Origin: Myxococcales bacterium
GTDB lineage: Bacteria > Myxococcota_A > Polyangia > Polyangiales > Ga0077539
Length of the DNA: 64,000 nt
Direction: 5' to 3'
Assembly: GCA_016792845.1 (NCBI GenBank)
Contig: JAEUKH010000016.1
Span: 1-64,000 of the forward strand
Positions 53,569 through 62,596 of this stretch are shown here, piece by piece. Both the position numbers and the translations under genes were made by a program. The notes under the pieces are model-generated. The model ran no database searches. It was not told where the DNA came from and saw only the letters and a list, made by a program, of their open reading frames with translations. Each line of letters begins with the position of its first letter. The first letter of the stretch is position 1.

Positions 53569-53716
53569 GCCCCTCGGCTCGGCCGCGTTGAGCGCGCCGC
53601 GAGGCCCGCCGTGAACCCCCTTCGCCGGGGCGTCGCGACGGGCCTCGACGCATTTGGGCCCTGGCCATCGCCGCCCTCACGCCCGACACACCGCAATTGG
53701 GTTGACAGCCAATATA

Positions 53717-53741
53717 GATTTTGATAGCCGTTATCAAAATC
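53717..53741 (+). promoter_or_regulatory. Fur-box-like AT-rich palindrome before the iron operon
   Basis: Perfect 10-bp arms GATTTTGATA (53717-53726) and TATCAAAATC (53732-53741) with a 5-bp centre, in otherwise very GC-rich DNA. The TGATA...TATCA core resembles Fur boxes. It ends 12 bp before the GTG of the first gene of an imelysin/TonB-receptor operon. A TTGACA at 53702-53707 could be its -35. Confidence 0.65.
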
Positions 53742-53752
53742 GAGGTTGAGCG

Positions 53753-54934
53753 GTGCGAGGTGGGTTGGAGCGAGTCGTGGGTCTGTCGTTGGCGGTGGCG
53801 CTGGGCGTGGGCGCGTGCGGCGACGGCGGCGGGGGCGGGTTGACGGTGGTGCGCGAAGACCGCCCTGACCTGCCGCTCGCGGGGCTCACCGAAGCCGAGC
53901 GCGCGCGCTTCGACGTGGGCGACGCGCTCTTTGACCGCGAGTTTCGGCCGTCGCAGGGTTTGGGGCCGGTGTACATCCGGGCGGCCTGTTCGCGGTGTCA
54001 CGTCGACGACGGTCGCGGGCCTGGGGCGGTCGAGCGTGCGATCCGGGTGTCGGGTGATGGGTTTACGCCCCTCGACGATCAGGGGCCGTTTCGGGCGGGG
54101 CCGGTGCTGCGCCCGCAGTTTGTGGCGCCTGCGACGCGGGGTGTGACGGCGCCGTGGTCGGTGCCCGCCGAGGGTGTGCTCCGGAGCGCGCGCATCGGGC
54201 CCGCGGTGTTCGGCCGGGGGTGGTTCGAGGCGGTGCCCGACGCGGTGATCGAGGCCGGGGCGCGGGCTCAGGCCGAGGGCGGCGTGCTGCGCGGCCGGGT
54301 GAATCGCGACGCGACGGGCAGGGTGGGGCGCTTCGGCCTCAAGGCGCGGGTGGCGACCCTCGAAGACTTCGCGGCTGACGCGTTTCGCAACGACATGGGG
54401 CTCACCTCGCGCTGGCAGCCGACCGAGGTGCCCAACGACGACGGCCTCGACGACGACGCGCGGCCGGGGCTCGACCTCGACGACGACACGGTGCGCGAGA
54501 CGGCGTTTTATGTGGCGGCGCTGGCCATTCCGCGGCGCACGGGGCTGAGCGCCGAGGGGGCGATGCGCTTCGCCGAGGCGGGCTGCGCGGGCTGTCATAC
54601 GCCCTCGCTCGCGACGGGCCCGGCGGCACCCTTCGCGGGCATGGCGAACACCGTCGCGCCGCTCTACAGCGACCTGCTCGTTCACGACATGGGCGTCGGG
54701 CTCGCAGACGGCACCCGTGAAGGCCTCGCGGGGCCGCGCGACTGGCGCACCGCGCCGCTCATGGGTCTTCGCTTCTTTCGTACCTTTCTGCACGACGGTC
54801 GTGCGCGGAGCGTCGAAGAGGCGATTGTGATGCACCGGCAAGAGGGCTCTGAGGCCAACGCCAGCGTGGCGGCCTTCGAGGCCCTCAGCGCCGAGGCCCG
54901 GGCGCAACTTCTCGGCTTCGTGTCGCGCCTCTGA
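53753..54934 (+). CDS. Di-heme oxidoreductase-family lipoprotein (DUF1111/DHOR)
   Basis: 393 residues from GTG 53753. Signal peptide with lipobox VGAC (residues about 18-21). Two c-type heme sites are seen, CSRCH near residue 82 and CAGCH near residue 280. Family motifs include FDREFRPSQGLGPVYIRAACSRC, GRVNRDATGRVGRFGLKA, FRNDMGLTS, YSDLLVHDMG and LRFFRTFLHDGRARSVEEAI. Members of this group are commonly paired with imelysin proteins in iron-regulated operons. It is first in the operon behind the Fur-like palindrome. Confidence 0.9.
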   Translation: MRGGLERVVGLSLAVALGVGACGDGGGGGLTVVREDRPDLPLAGLTEAERARFDVGDALFDREFRPSQGLGPVYIRAACSRCHVDDGRGPGAVERAIRVSGDGFTPLDDQGPFRAGPVLRPQFVAPATRGVTAPWSVPAEGVLRSARIGPAVFGRGWFEAVPDAVIEAGARAQAEGGVLRGRVNRDATGRVGRFGLKARVATLEDFAADAFRNDMGLTSRWQPTEVPNDDGLDDDARPGLDLDDDTVRETAFYVAALAIPRRTGLSAEGAMRFAEAGCAGCHTPSLATGPAAPFAGMANTVAPLYSDLLVHDMGVGLADGTREGLAGPRDWRTAPLMGLRFFRTFLHDGRARSVEEAIVMHRQEGSEANASVAAFEALSAEARAQLLGFVSRL

Positions 54935-55032
54935 GCGCGGCGCACGAGGCCCTCTGACGGTGAAGCGAAGGCGCGGCGCAGACCGAGCGGTCTGAAGGCC
55001 GAACCGTAGTCTTGAACAAAGGTGAGACTGAA

Positions 55033-56082
55033 ATGATGCGACGCACTCTGGGCGCTGTGATGGCGCTGACGTTGACGATGGGCGGCTGTGGTGGTGACGA
55101 GACGCCCTCGGGTGACCCGATGCAGGCGGCGGTGCTCTCGGGCGTGAAGACCGACATCGCGGCCGACTTGACCGAGCTGACCGCGGCGGTCGAGGCCCTG
55201 CGCGCGGCGGCTCCCGCGCCCGACGCCGACGGGTGGGACGCCACCCGCGACGCCGCGGCCGTTGAGAACATGCGCACCGCGTGGCGACGGGCCCGGGTGG
55301 CCTATGAGCGCATCGAGGGGGCCATCGCGGTGCTCTTCCCCGACCTCGACGCGTCGACCGATGAGCGCTACGACGGCTTCCTCGCCGAGCTGCCGATGAT
55401 GCGCGACGACAACCTCTTCGACGGCGAGGGGGTGACGGGCATCCACGCGGTCGAGCGGGTGCTCTGGGCGGGCGGGCACCCCGCGCGGGTGGTCACCTTC
55501 GAGTCTCGATTGACGGGCTATCGCGCGGCGGCCTTCCCTTCGAACATGGCTGAAGCGACTGCCTTTCGTGACGGGCTGCTGACGCGCCTGGTGACCGACT
55601 GTCGGTCGATGCAGACGCAGTTCGCGCCCCTCGCGCTCGACCCCTCGGCGGCCTTCCGCGGGGTCATCGGCTCGCTCGAAGAGCAGCTCGAAAAGGTCGA
55701 GCTCGCGGCCTCGGCCGAAGAAGAGTCGCGGTACGCGCAGTTCACCCTGGGCGACATGCGGGCGAACCTCGCGGGCGGGCTCCGCACCTGGCAGCGCTTT
55801 CGGCCGTGGGTGGTCTCGCGCGGCGGGGCCGAGCTCGCGGGCCGCATCGATCAGCGCTTCATGGCGCTTCAGATCGGGTACGCGATGCTCCAGGGTGATG
55901 CCATCCCCGCGGTGCCCGAGGGGTACGACGCCGAGAACCCCAGCGCAGAGCACCAGGGCTCGGCCTACCACCGGCTGCGCGCTGGCATCTCGGGCGAGGC
56001 CGACCCGATGAACGCCGCCGGGCTCGTGTCGCTGATGAACCAGGCGGCCGACCTCCTGGCCATTCCGCGCTTGCCTGACTGA
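55033..56082 (+). CDS. Imelysin-family lipoprotein (iron-regulated)
   Basis: 349 residues. ATG 55033 is chosen because AAAGGTGAG lies about 7 bp upstream. Lipobox near GGC (MALTLTMGGCGG). Imelysin features: four-helix-bundle segments (ADLTELTAAVEALRAAA, NMRTAWRRARVAYERIEGAI), the GIHAVERVLWAG segment carrying the GxHxxE motif, and a second repeat late in the protein. Imelysins (IrpA/EfeO-like) bind metal in the periplasm, probably iron. It lies between the di-heme protein and the P460-like lipoprotein. Confidence 0.9.
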   Translation: MMRRTLGAVMALTLTMGGCGGDETPSGDPMQAAVLSGVKTDIAADLTELTAAVEALRAAAPAPDADGWDATRDAAAVENMRTAWRRARVAYERIEGAIAVLFPDLDASTDERYDGFLAELPMMRDDNLFDGEGVTGIHAVERVLWAGGHPARVVTFESRLTGYRAAAFPSNMAEATAFRDGLLTRLVTDCRSMQTQFAPLALDPSAAFRGVIGSLEEQLEKVELAASAEEESRYAQFTLGDMRANLAGGLRTWQRFRPWVVSRGGAELAGRIDQRFMALQIGYAMLQGDAIPAVPEGYDAENPSAEHQGSAYHRLRAGISGEADPMNAAGLVSLMNQAADLLAIPRLPD

Positions 56083-56105
56083 CCGCAGACGAGAGGGTGA
56101 TGACG

Positions 56106-56645
56106 ATGAAATGGCCAGGCTTGTGGATGGCGCTCGCGCTCGCGGTCGGGTGCGGCGACACCGAGGGCGACACCGCAGGGCAGTTCGTGGCCTTCACCGA
56201 CCACTTTCGCCCCTTCCGAAACTGGACGCGGCTCGACGTCGGGAGCGAGCCCCTCGAAGGGCACCCGCCGGGCCCGCGCTTTGTCTACATCAACCAGCCG
56301 AACCCCCCGGCCGGGGGCGACTACCCGGTCGGCACGATCATCGTCAAAAGCGTCGAGCCCTCGGCCAATTTCTCTGACTGGGAGCTCTTCGCCATGGTCA
56401 AGCGCGGCGGCTCGTACAACGTCAACGGCGCCGTCGGCTGGGAGTATTTCATCCTCGGGATGAGCACCGCCGGGGTGCCGGTGATCCTCTCGCGCGGGCT
56501 CAACCCCACCGACCTTCACGGCTACGGCGGCGGGGGCGCGACCACCCAGACCCAGGGCTGCAACGGCTGCCACGGCACCGCCGCGGGCACCTCCTTCGAT
56601 CACATCTTGAGCCTCGCGATTCGACCCGGCGCGACGCGCCCCTAG
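56106..56645 (+). CDS. Cytochrome P460-like mono-heme lipoprotein
   Basis: 179 residues from ATG 56106, 9 bp after GAGAGG (ATG 56100 and GTG 56097 are alternatives). Lipobox VGC near residue 16. The domain reads FVYINQPNPPAGGDYPVGTIIVK, LFAMVKRGGSYNVNGAVGWEYFIL, then CNGCHG near residue 156. A late single CxxCH after a VKR..G..WEYF pattern is typical of the cytochrome P460 fold. It is co-directional with the imelysin gene (23-bp gap) and the TonB receptor (15-bp gap). A redox role in iron acquisition is inferred from context. Confidence 0.7.
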   Translation: MKWPGLWMALALAVGCGDTEGDTAGQFVAFTDHFRPFRNWTRLDVGSEPLEGHPPGPRFVYINQPNPPAGGDYPVGTIIVKSVEPSANFSDWELFAMVKRGGSYNVNGAVGWEYFILGMSTAGVPVILSRGLNPTDLHGYGGGGATTQTQGCNGCHGTAAGTSFDHILSLAIRPGATRP

Positions 56646-56660
56646 AAGGCCCCTCACGCG

Positions 56661-58871
56661 ATGAAGTTCAACGCTCTCTTCTGGGTCGCCCTCGCGAGCC
56701 CGACGGTCGCGCTCGGGCAGACGCCGACCGCGCAGAACCCACCCAGCGCGCAGAACCCACCCAGCGCGCAGAACGCGTCCGGAGGCCCCAACAGCGCCGC
56801 TGACGAAGCGGGTGAGGCCGTCGTCGTCGGAGGGGGTGCGCGGGCCTTGCAGCGCCTCCCAGGGGCCACCACGGTCGTGTCTGAGCGCGAGCTGGCCCAG
56901 ACCCAGCCATTGAGCGCCAACGAGGTGCTCCGTCGGGTGCCGGGTGTGTATGTGCGCGACGAAGAGGGGCAGGGGCTCAGGCCGAACATTTCGGTGCGCG
57001 GCCTCGACCCGACGCGCTCGCGGCGTGTGCTGGTGCTCGAAGACGGCGTGCCGGTGGCCCTCGCGCCCTACAGCGAGCCCGAGATGTACTACCACCCGCC
57101 CATCGAGCGCATGGGGCGGGTCGAGGTGGTGCGCGGCGCGGCGTCGATTCTCTACGGGCCTCAGACCATCGGCGGCGTGGTGAACTACGTCACCCCGTCG
57201 GTGCCCGCGGGCCCGCGGCTCTCGCTGCGTACGAGCTTCGGCGACCGCGGCCTCTTCATCGGGCACCTCACCGCGGGCGATCGCGTCGGCGACGGCGGCT
57301 ACGTGATCAGCCTCTTGCGCCGCCAGGGAGACGGCGTGCGCGGCATGGGCTTCGCGTCGACCGACCTCTTCGGCAAGCTGCTCTTGCGGCTGGGGCCGCG
57401 GAGCGAACTCCTCGTGCGGCTCGGGGTCTACAGCGAGACCAGCCGCGCGACCTACCTCGGCCTCACCGAGCCGATGTTCGCCGCCGACCCGACGCAGAAC
57501 CCCGTGCCGGGTGACGCCTTCGAGGTCAGCCGACAGAGCGCCGCGGTGGTGCACACCTGGCGCCCCGCCCGGGGCACCGAACTGCGCACCCAGCTCTACG
57601 GGTACACGACGAACCGCGACTGGAGTCGGCAGCTCTACGACCGTCACCGCGACCCGTCGACGCGCTACCTCTCGGTCGCGGGTGACGCCTCGGTGCCGCG
57701 GGGCGCGGTGTACCTCCGCGACGCGATGGGTACGAACGCGCGACGCTACCTCGTGTGGGGCCTCGAATCGCGGCTCCGGGCGCGCTTCAACACGGGCCCC
57801 TTCGAGCACGAGCTCGACGTCGGGGCGCGGCTCCTCGGCGAAGACATGCAGCTCCAGCGGTACCTCGGCGAGAGCGCTGCCGATCGCAGCGGGTCGATCT
57901 TCTCAGACGATCTACGCGTCGGCGCGGCCCTCGCGGTGTACGCCCAGGATCGCATCCGGTGGGGGCAGACGGGGCTCGAACTCGTGCCCGGCGTGAGGGT
58001 CGAAAATTACTGGTTTTCTCGTGAGATTCGTCGCGACGAGGGGCGCGCCGTGAACCGAACCGGCGAGGGCCACGACGGGGCGGTGATCCCCGGGGTGAGC
58101 CTCCGGCGCGTGGGCCGTTGGGTGACGGTCTTCGCGGGCGGACACGTCGGCTACGCGCCGCCCCGCATCGCGGCGGCGATCACGGCGATGGGCACCGACC
58201 GGATGCTCCTGGCCGAGCGCAGCCTCAACGGCGAGCTCGGCGGCCGCTTCGCCTACGGCCACCTCAGGGCCGAGGCCACCGCCTTCTGGACCGAGTTCGA
58301 GAACGAAATCGTCACCGTGGCGGGCAACGAGAGCGAGTTCGCCAACGGCGGCGCGACGCGGCACCGCGGGGTCGAGGCGGGGCTCGATTTCGACCTCGGC
58401 CGCACCCTGCGCTGGGGGTTCAGCCTCTACGCGGCCCTGCGCTACACCTTCGTCGACGCGCGGCTCGTGCGGGCCGCACAGGCCGACGACGCCTCGCTCA
58501 ACGGCAACCGCGTGCCCTACGCCGTGCCGCACACCGCCAACGTCAGCGTCGGTTTCGAGCTTCCGATGGGCCTCGCAGGGCAGGCCACCTGGGCCTACGC
58601 GGCCCGGCACCTCACCGACCTAGAGAACACGCCCGAGCCCTCGCCCGACGGCCTCGTGGGCCCCATCCCCGCGTACTGGGGCCTCGACCTCGCGCTGCGC
58701 TACTCCCACCGACGGAGCGGCCTCGGCGTCGGCCTCTCGGTCAAGAGCGTGCAGGGCTACCTCACCGACGCCAACGGTCGGCCCAACGTGTACATCGCGA
58801 GCCGCGCGCCCGACGGCATCTTCCCCGGGGGCTTCGGCCAGACCATGGTGACCCTTCGCTATAATCGCTAA
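56661..58871 (+). CDS. TonB-dependent outer-membrane receptor (FecA-like)
   Basis: 736 residues from ATG 56661. Signal peptide about 1-19, then a repeated AQNPPS linker coded by an 18-bp direct repeat near 56733. The plug domain contains LPGATTVVSERELAQ, SANEVLRRVPGVYVRDEEGQG, RPNISVRGLDPTRSRRVLVLEDG and RVEVVRGAASILYGPQTIGGVVNYVTP, as in ferric-dicitrate-type receptors. The barrel runs to the C-terminal MVTLRYNR. The context (imelysin, di-heme protein, Fur-like box) supports iron transport. No TonB/ExbBD or ABC transporter genes are adjacent. Confidence 0.93.
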   Translation: MKFNALFWVALASPTVALGQTPTAQNPPSAQNPPSAQNASGGPNSAADEAGEAVVVGGGARALQRLPGATTVVSERELAQTQPLSANEVLRRVPGVYVRDEEGQGLRPNISVRGLDPTRSRRVLVLEDGVPVALAPYSEPEMYYHPPIERMGRVEVVRGAASILYGPQTIGGVVNYVTPSVPAGPRLSLRTSFGDRGLFIGHLTAGDRVGDGGYVISLLRRQGDGVRGMGFASTDLFGKLLLRLGPRSELLVRLGVYSETSRATYLGLTEPMFAADPTQNPVPGDAFEVSRQSAAVVHTWRPARGTELRTQLYGYTTNRDWSRQLYDRHRDPSTRYLSVAGDASVPRGAVYLRDAMGTNARRYLVWGLESRLRARFNTGPFEHELDVGARLLGEDMQLQRYLGESAADRSGSIFSDDLRVGAALAVYAQDRIRWGQTGLELVPGVRVENYWFSREIRRDEGRAVNRTGEGHDGAVIPGVSLRRVGRWVTVFAGGHVGYAPPRIAAAITAMGTDRMLLAERSLNGELGGRFAYGHLRAEATAFWTEFENEIVTVAGNESEFANGGATRHRGVEAGLDFDLGRTLRWGFSLYAALRYTFVDARLVRAAQADDASLNGNRVPYAVPHTANVSVGFELPMGLAGQATWAYAARHLTDLENTPEPSPDGLVGPIPAYWGLDLALRYSHRRSGLGVGLSVKSVQGYLTDANGRPNVYIASRAPDGIFPGGFGQTMVTLRYNR

Positions 58872-58880
58872 ACTACACGA

Positions 58881-59618
58881 TTATTCTGGGCCATCGCCGG
58901 AGCCCATGGGGCACCACACGGCCCGGGCCGCGACCTGCGCCACCCGCGCCCGCCGCGCCTCGGGGGCCGTCGGCATGGGCTCGCCCGCGTCGAGCACGAG
59001 CGCCGAGAGCTGCCGACCGTAGCAGCAGCCCGTGTCGAGCCCCGTGGCGAAGGCTTCGAGCTGGAGGTTGCGCCGCGCGTCGTGCCCGAAGACGATCTGT
59101 TGCGGCCCGCGCCACCCGGCGGCCCAAGGCAGGCCCGTGAGGCGTCGGGTGACCTTGCCCTGCTCGTCGATCGAGCGCACCGTGAGGAGCACCTCTTCGA
59201 CGTTCGCGGCGGTCGGGATGCTCGGGTCGACCCCGGCGTGCACCATCAGCACGTTGTGCTCGGGCAGGCTCATCATGAGCGGCAAGGTGGCCAGAAACGC
59301 GAGCTGCGGCTCTGAGCACTGGGCCGCGACCTGCTGGTGCCGCTCAGAGAGCTTCACGCGACGGTTGGCCTCGCGCCGCCCTGAGGTCTGGGCCACCCGC
59401 CACCACGAGAGCACCTTCTCGTCGTGGTTGCCGCGCACGGCCTTGGCGCCCACCGACTGGGCGAGGGCGATCACCCCGGCCGAGTCGGGCCCGCGGGCCA
59501 CGAGGTCGCCGACGAGCAACACGCGGTCGACGCCCTGCGCGAACTTCAGCGCGTCGAGAAGATCACCAAACTCCGCGGCGCAGCCGTGGATGTCGCCGAC
59601 AAAGATCGTCCTGCCCAT
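58881..59618 (-). CDS. ApaH-like metallophosphatase
   Basis: 245 residues from ATG 59618. Calcineurin-type metal motifs: FVGDIHGC, LLVGDLVARGPDS, VRGNHDEKVL, then MVHAGVDPS and IVFGHDARR. This pattern fits symmetrical diadenosine tetraphosphatases (ApaH) and PrpE-like bis-nucleosyl phosphatases. It is cytoplasmic. The 3' end converges on the TonB receptor gene, and a 7-bp inverted repeat (58861-58867 with 58878-58884) spans both stop codons. Confidence 0.85.
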   Translation of the reverse strand: MGRTIFVGDIHGCAAEFGDLLDALKFAQGVDRVLLVGDLVARGPDSAGVIALAQSVGAKAVRGNHDEKVLSWWRVAQTSGRREANRRVKLSERHQQVAAQCSEPQLAFLATLPLMMSLPEHNVLMVHAGVDPSIPTAANVEEVLLTVRSIDEQGKVTRRLTGLPWAAGWRGPQQIVFGHDARRNLQLEAFATGLDTGCCYGRQLSALVLDAGEPMPTAPEARRARVAQVAARAVWCPMGSGDGPE

Positions 59619-59628
59619 GGGAGTGGTC

Positions 59629-60999
59629 TTACCCTGCGTAGGGTGGAATCACGATCGCGCGCCCGGTGAACCCGGGGTCGACCCATTTGCGCACCATGGC
59701 CCGATAGTTGAGCCGCGAGCGCGCCCGCGAGAAGTACTCATAATACCCGAGCACCACCCGCGTCATGAAGATCATGTTTCGCTGCGAGGGCGGCACCCGC
59801 CGCGCTTGCAGAAAGTGCAGCACGAGCTCCTTTGCGCCGCGCACATAGCTGTGATCGGCGAAGCTGAAGGGCGCGTCTTCTGCGAGGCCCATCGAGAAGT
59901 AGTCGGCGATCTTGAGCATGTCGCGCCGCTCGTCGGGGTCGTCGGCGTGCTCGATGAGCCCTAGAGCGATCATGGCGCGGTCGAGGGCCGCGTCGTCGCC
60001 CTGCATCCGGGCCCTCACCATGGCCGAGAAATGCGTGAGAAAGGCCTCGTCGAAGACCTTGATGCACCCGTAATCGAGGATGCCCAGGCGGCCGTCGGGC
60101 AAGATGCGATAGTTGCCCGGGTGCGGGTCGGCGTGGAGCACACCGCCCTTCAACATCTGAAACCAGAACGCGTCGCTGAGTCGGGTGACGATGAGGTCGC
60201 GCCGCGCCTGATCGCCCGAGGCCAGCGCCGCCCCGAGGTCTTCGCCGGGCAGGTAATCGTAGGTGATGGTGTGGAGCCCCGAGTACGCGAGGTGCACCCT
60301 GGGGATCAGCACCCAATCGACGCCCTCGAAGAGCTTCGCCATGAGCTGCGCGTTGTAGGCCTCGCGGCAGTAGTCGGTCTCTTGCGCGAGGTGCTCGGCG
60401 ATCTCGTCGGCCACCGGGGTGAGGTCGAGGCGCTCGTTCTTCACCGTGTCGGCCAAGAGGGTCTTCACGAGCTGGGCGCCGAGCTTGAGGTTCTTGAGGT
60501 CGCCCTCGACCCCCGCGCTCGCGCCCGGGTACTGAACCTTCACCACCACGTCGGTGCCGTCTTTGAGCCGCGCCCGGTGCACCTGCCCGAGGCTCGCGGC
60601 GGCCATGGCGGTCTTGTCAAACGAGGCGAAGAGCGACTCGGGGGTGCCCCCGAGGTCCATCTCGATCACGTCGCGGATGGTCTCGTATTTCATCGGCGGC
60701 GCCGAGCTCTGCAGCGAGCGCAGCACCTCGCCGTACTCGCCCGGGAGCGCCTCGGCGTGGGTCGACAGGAGCTGCCCGACCTTCATCATCGGCCCCCGGA
60801 GCTCCTTCATCGTCGTGGCGATGCGCTTCGCGTTCTGGAGGTGACGGGCGAGCTCGGCCTCTGCCCGCGGCTCTTCACCTCGGAGCTTGTCGAGGAGCTT
60901 GCCGCCGAGGTAGCTCGACGCCACGGTGCTCCCCAGCCAGCCTGTCTTGAGCGTGCGCATGAGCCGCCCAGGCACCTTCTCTTCGGGATCGCGCGCCAT
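59629..60999 (-). CDS. ABC1/UbiB atypical kinase family protein
   Basis: 456 residues from ATG 60999. Family signatures: the KxGQ motif in MMKVGQLLSTHAEALP, the Ala-rich loop AMAAASLGQVHRA, VVVKVQYPG, EIAEHLAQETDYCREAYN, LPGEDLG, HADPHPGNYRILPDG and ILDYGCIKVFD. UbiB/Coq8 proteins support isoprenoid-quinone biosynthesis or lipid homeostasis through an unusual ATPase activity. No C-terminal membrane pair is evident. It lies 10 bp upstream of the ApaH-like gene on the same strand. Confidence 0.92.
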   Translation of the reverse strand: MARDPEEKVPGRLMRTLKTGWLGSTVASSYLGGKLLDKLRGEEPRAEAELARHLQNAKRIATTMKELRGPMMKVGQLLSTHAEALPGEYGEVLRSLQSSAPPMKYETIRDVIEMDLGGTPESLFASFDKTAMAAASLGQVHRARLKDGTDVVVKVQYPGASAGVEGDLKNLKLGAQLVKTLLADTVKNERLDLTPVADEIAEHLAQETDYCREAYNAQLMAKLFEGVDWVLIPRVHLAYSGLHTITYDYLPGEDLGAALASGDQARRDLIVTRLSDAFWFQMLKGGVLHADPHPGNYRILPDGRLGILDYGCIKVFDEAFLTHFSAMVRARMQGDDAALDRAMIALGLIEHADDPDERRDMLKIADYFSMGLAEDAPFSFADHSYVRGAKELVLHFLQARRVPPSQRNMIFMTRVVLGYYEYFSRARSRLNYRAMVRKWVDPGFTGRAIVIPPYAG

Positions 61000-61136
61000 G
61001 AGGCCCGAGACCTTACTCGCATCGGGGCGACCCCGTCATGCCCTTCGCGCAGCGCGGCGGGTGGGGCTGCGCCTGCGCGTTCGGCGGGGTGCACGTCGCA
61101 GGCGGGCTCGTGCTATGAGGACGGGACTTGAGTGTG

Positions 61137-62156
61137 ATGCACCCGCTGGCAGAACGAGTCTTGAAGGGCGATGTTCGGGCCACAGCCCGGCTCTTGCGCG
61201 CCATCGACGACCGGGTCGAGGGCTGGAGCGAGGTGCTCGCCTCGCTGCACCCGCACACCGGCCGCGCGTGGGTGCTCGGCATCACGGGCAACCCCGGGGC
61301 GGGCAAGAGCACGCTCACCGACCAGCTCATCGCGCACTACCGCCGCGCGGGGCTCAAGGTGGGGGTGATCGCGGTTGACCCGACCTCGCCTTTCACGGGC
61401 GGCGCGATCTTGGGCGACCGCATCCGGATGCAGCGTCACGCCCTCGACGCGGGGGTGTTCATCCGCTCGCTGGCGACGCGGGGCAAGCTCGGCGGCGTGT
61501 CGCGCTCGACGGCCGACTCGGTGGCGGTGCTCGACGCCTGGGGGGCCAAGATCGTCTTGGTCGAGACCGTCGGCGTGGGCCAAGACGAGCTCGACATCGC
61601 GCGACTCGCGCACGCGACCTTGGTGGTGATGGCGCCGGGCATGGGCGACGAGGTTCAGGCGATCAAGGCCGGCATTCTCGAGATCGCCGACCTCTTCGCG
61701 GTGAACAAGGCCGACCGAGACGGCGCCGACGCGACGGTGCGCGATCTCGAAATGATGATCGGTCTCGGGCACGAGCTGACCCACGCCGGGGCTCACAGCC
61801 TCCACCATCACCACCAGGGGCTCGACCTTGAGGCGATGAAGCTCAAGATCGCGGCCGAAGAGTGGCTCCCGCCGGTGGTCAAGACGGTGGCGTCGAGGGC
61901 CCAAGGGGTCGAGGCCTTGGCCGAGGCGATCGCACGGCATCGGGCGCACCTCGCGAGCACCGAGAAGGGCGAGCGACGCCGCATCGAGCGGGCCCGCGAG
62001 GCGTTGCGGGTGGTGTTCGAAGACCTGCTGCTCGACGAGGCGAGGCGCCGCCTGGCGGGGCCGATCGAGGCGGCCGCGATGCAGGTCGCCGGGCACGCGG
62101 TCGATCCGTACAGCGCCGCGGTCGCACTGGTGGCGCGTTTCGGTCAGGGGGCCTGA
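61137..62156 (+). CDS. meaB: Methylmalonyl-CoA mutase-associated GTPase MeaB
   Basis: 339 residues from ATG 61137 (GTG 61134 and TTG 61128 are in-frame alternatives). G3E-family motifs: GITGNPGAGKSTLTDQLI (P-loop), VIAVDPTSPFTGGAILGDRIRM, HALDAGVFIRSLATRGKLGGVS, VETVGVGQDELDIA, GMGDEVQAIKAGILEIAD and NKADRDGA. MeaB/ArgK protects and loads cobalamin-dependent methylmalonyl-CoA mutase. The mutase gene is not in the window. Confidence 0.94.
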   Translation: MHPLAERVLKGDVRATARLLRAIDDRVEGWSEVLASLHPHTGRAWVLGITGNPGAGKSTLTDQLIAHYRRAGLKVGVIAVDPTSPFTGGAILGDRIRMQRHALDAGVFIRSLATRGKLGGVSRSTADSVAVLDAWGAKIVLVETVGVGQDELDIARLAHATLVVMAPGMGDEVQAIKAGILEIADLFAVNKADRDGADATVRDLEMMIGLGHELTHAGAHSLHHHHQGLDLEAMKLKIAAEEWLPPVVKTVASRAQGVEALAEAIARHRAHLASTEKGERRRIERAREALRVVFEDLLLDEARRRLAGPIEAAAMQVAGHAVDPYSAAVALVARFGQGA

Positions 62157-62210
62157 GTCGCGTCGCGGGTCTGGCGGCGCGGCGCGAGGCGGTTGGCCCT
62201 GGCGTGGGCC

Positions 62211-62289
62211 CCCACAAGGGGAGCCCCTACCGCGGTTGTGTGCGGCGTGCGGAAGGGCCGGTTGTCTGGGTAGGGGCTCCCCTTGTGGG
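62211..62289. repeat. Perfect 21-bp inverted repeat downstream of meaB
   Basis: Arms at 62211-62231 and 62269-62289 are perfect reverse complements (core CCCACAAGGGGAGCCCC and its complement), with a 37-bp loop. There is no T-run, so it is either a strong bidirectional hairpin or one copy of a dispersed element. It runs directly into the minisatellite. Confidence 0.85.
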
Positions 62290-62294
62290 AGCCC

Positions 62295-62581
62295 GTCGTT
62301 CGCAGGGGATGCCGTCGTTCGCAGGGGATGCCGTCGTCCGCAGGGGATGCCCGTCGTTCGCAGGGGATGCCGTCGTTCGCAGGGGATGCCGTCGTTCGCA
62401 GGGGATGCCGTCGTTCGCAGGGGATGCCGTCGTTCGCAGGGGATGCCGTCGTCCGCAGGGGATGCCGTCGTCCGCAGGGGATGCCGTCGTTCGCAGGGGA
62501 TGCCGTCGTTCGCAGGGGATGCCGTCGTTCGCAGGGGATGCCGTCGTTCGCAGGGGATGCCCGTCGTTCGCAGGGGATGCT
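62295..62581. repeat. Minisatellite: fifteen copies of a 19-bp unit
   Basis: The unit is GTCGTTCGCAGGGGATGCC. Copies start at 62295, 62314, 62333, 62353, 62372, 62391, 62410, 62429, 62448, 62467, 62486, 62505, 62524, 62543 and 62563; two carry one extra C. Three copies (62333, 62448, 62467) have GTCGTCCGC. There are no spacers, so it is not a CRISPR. It lies between the convergent 3' ends of meaB and the large secreted protein gene. Confidence 0.93.
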
Positions 62582-62596
62582 TCGTTGATCGCGCGG

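Noticed and set aside
62295..62581. CRISPR-like regularly spaced repeats
   Set aside because: The 19-bp units are directly contiguous with no spacers, and no cas genes are near.
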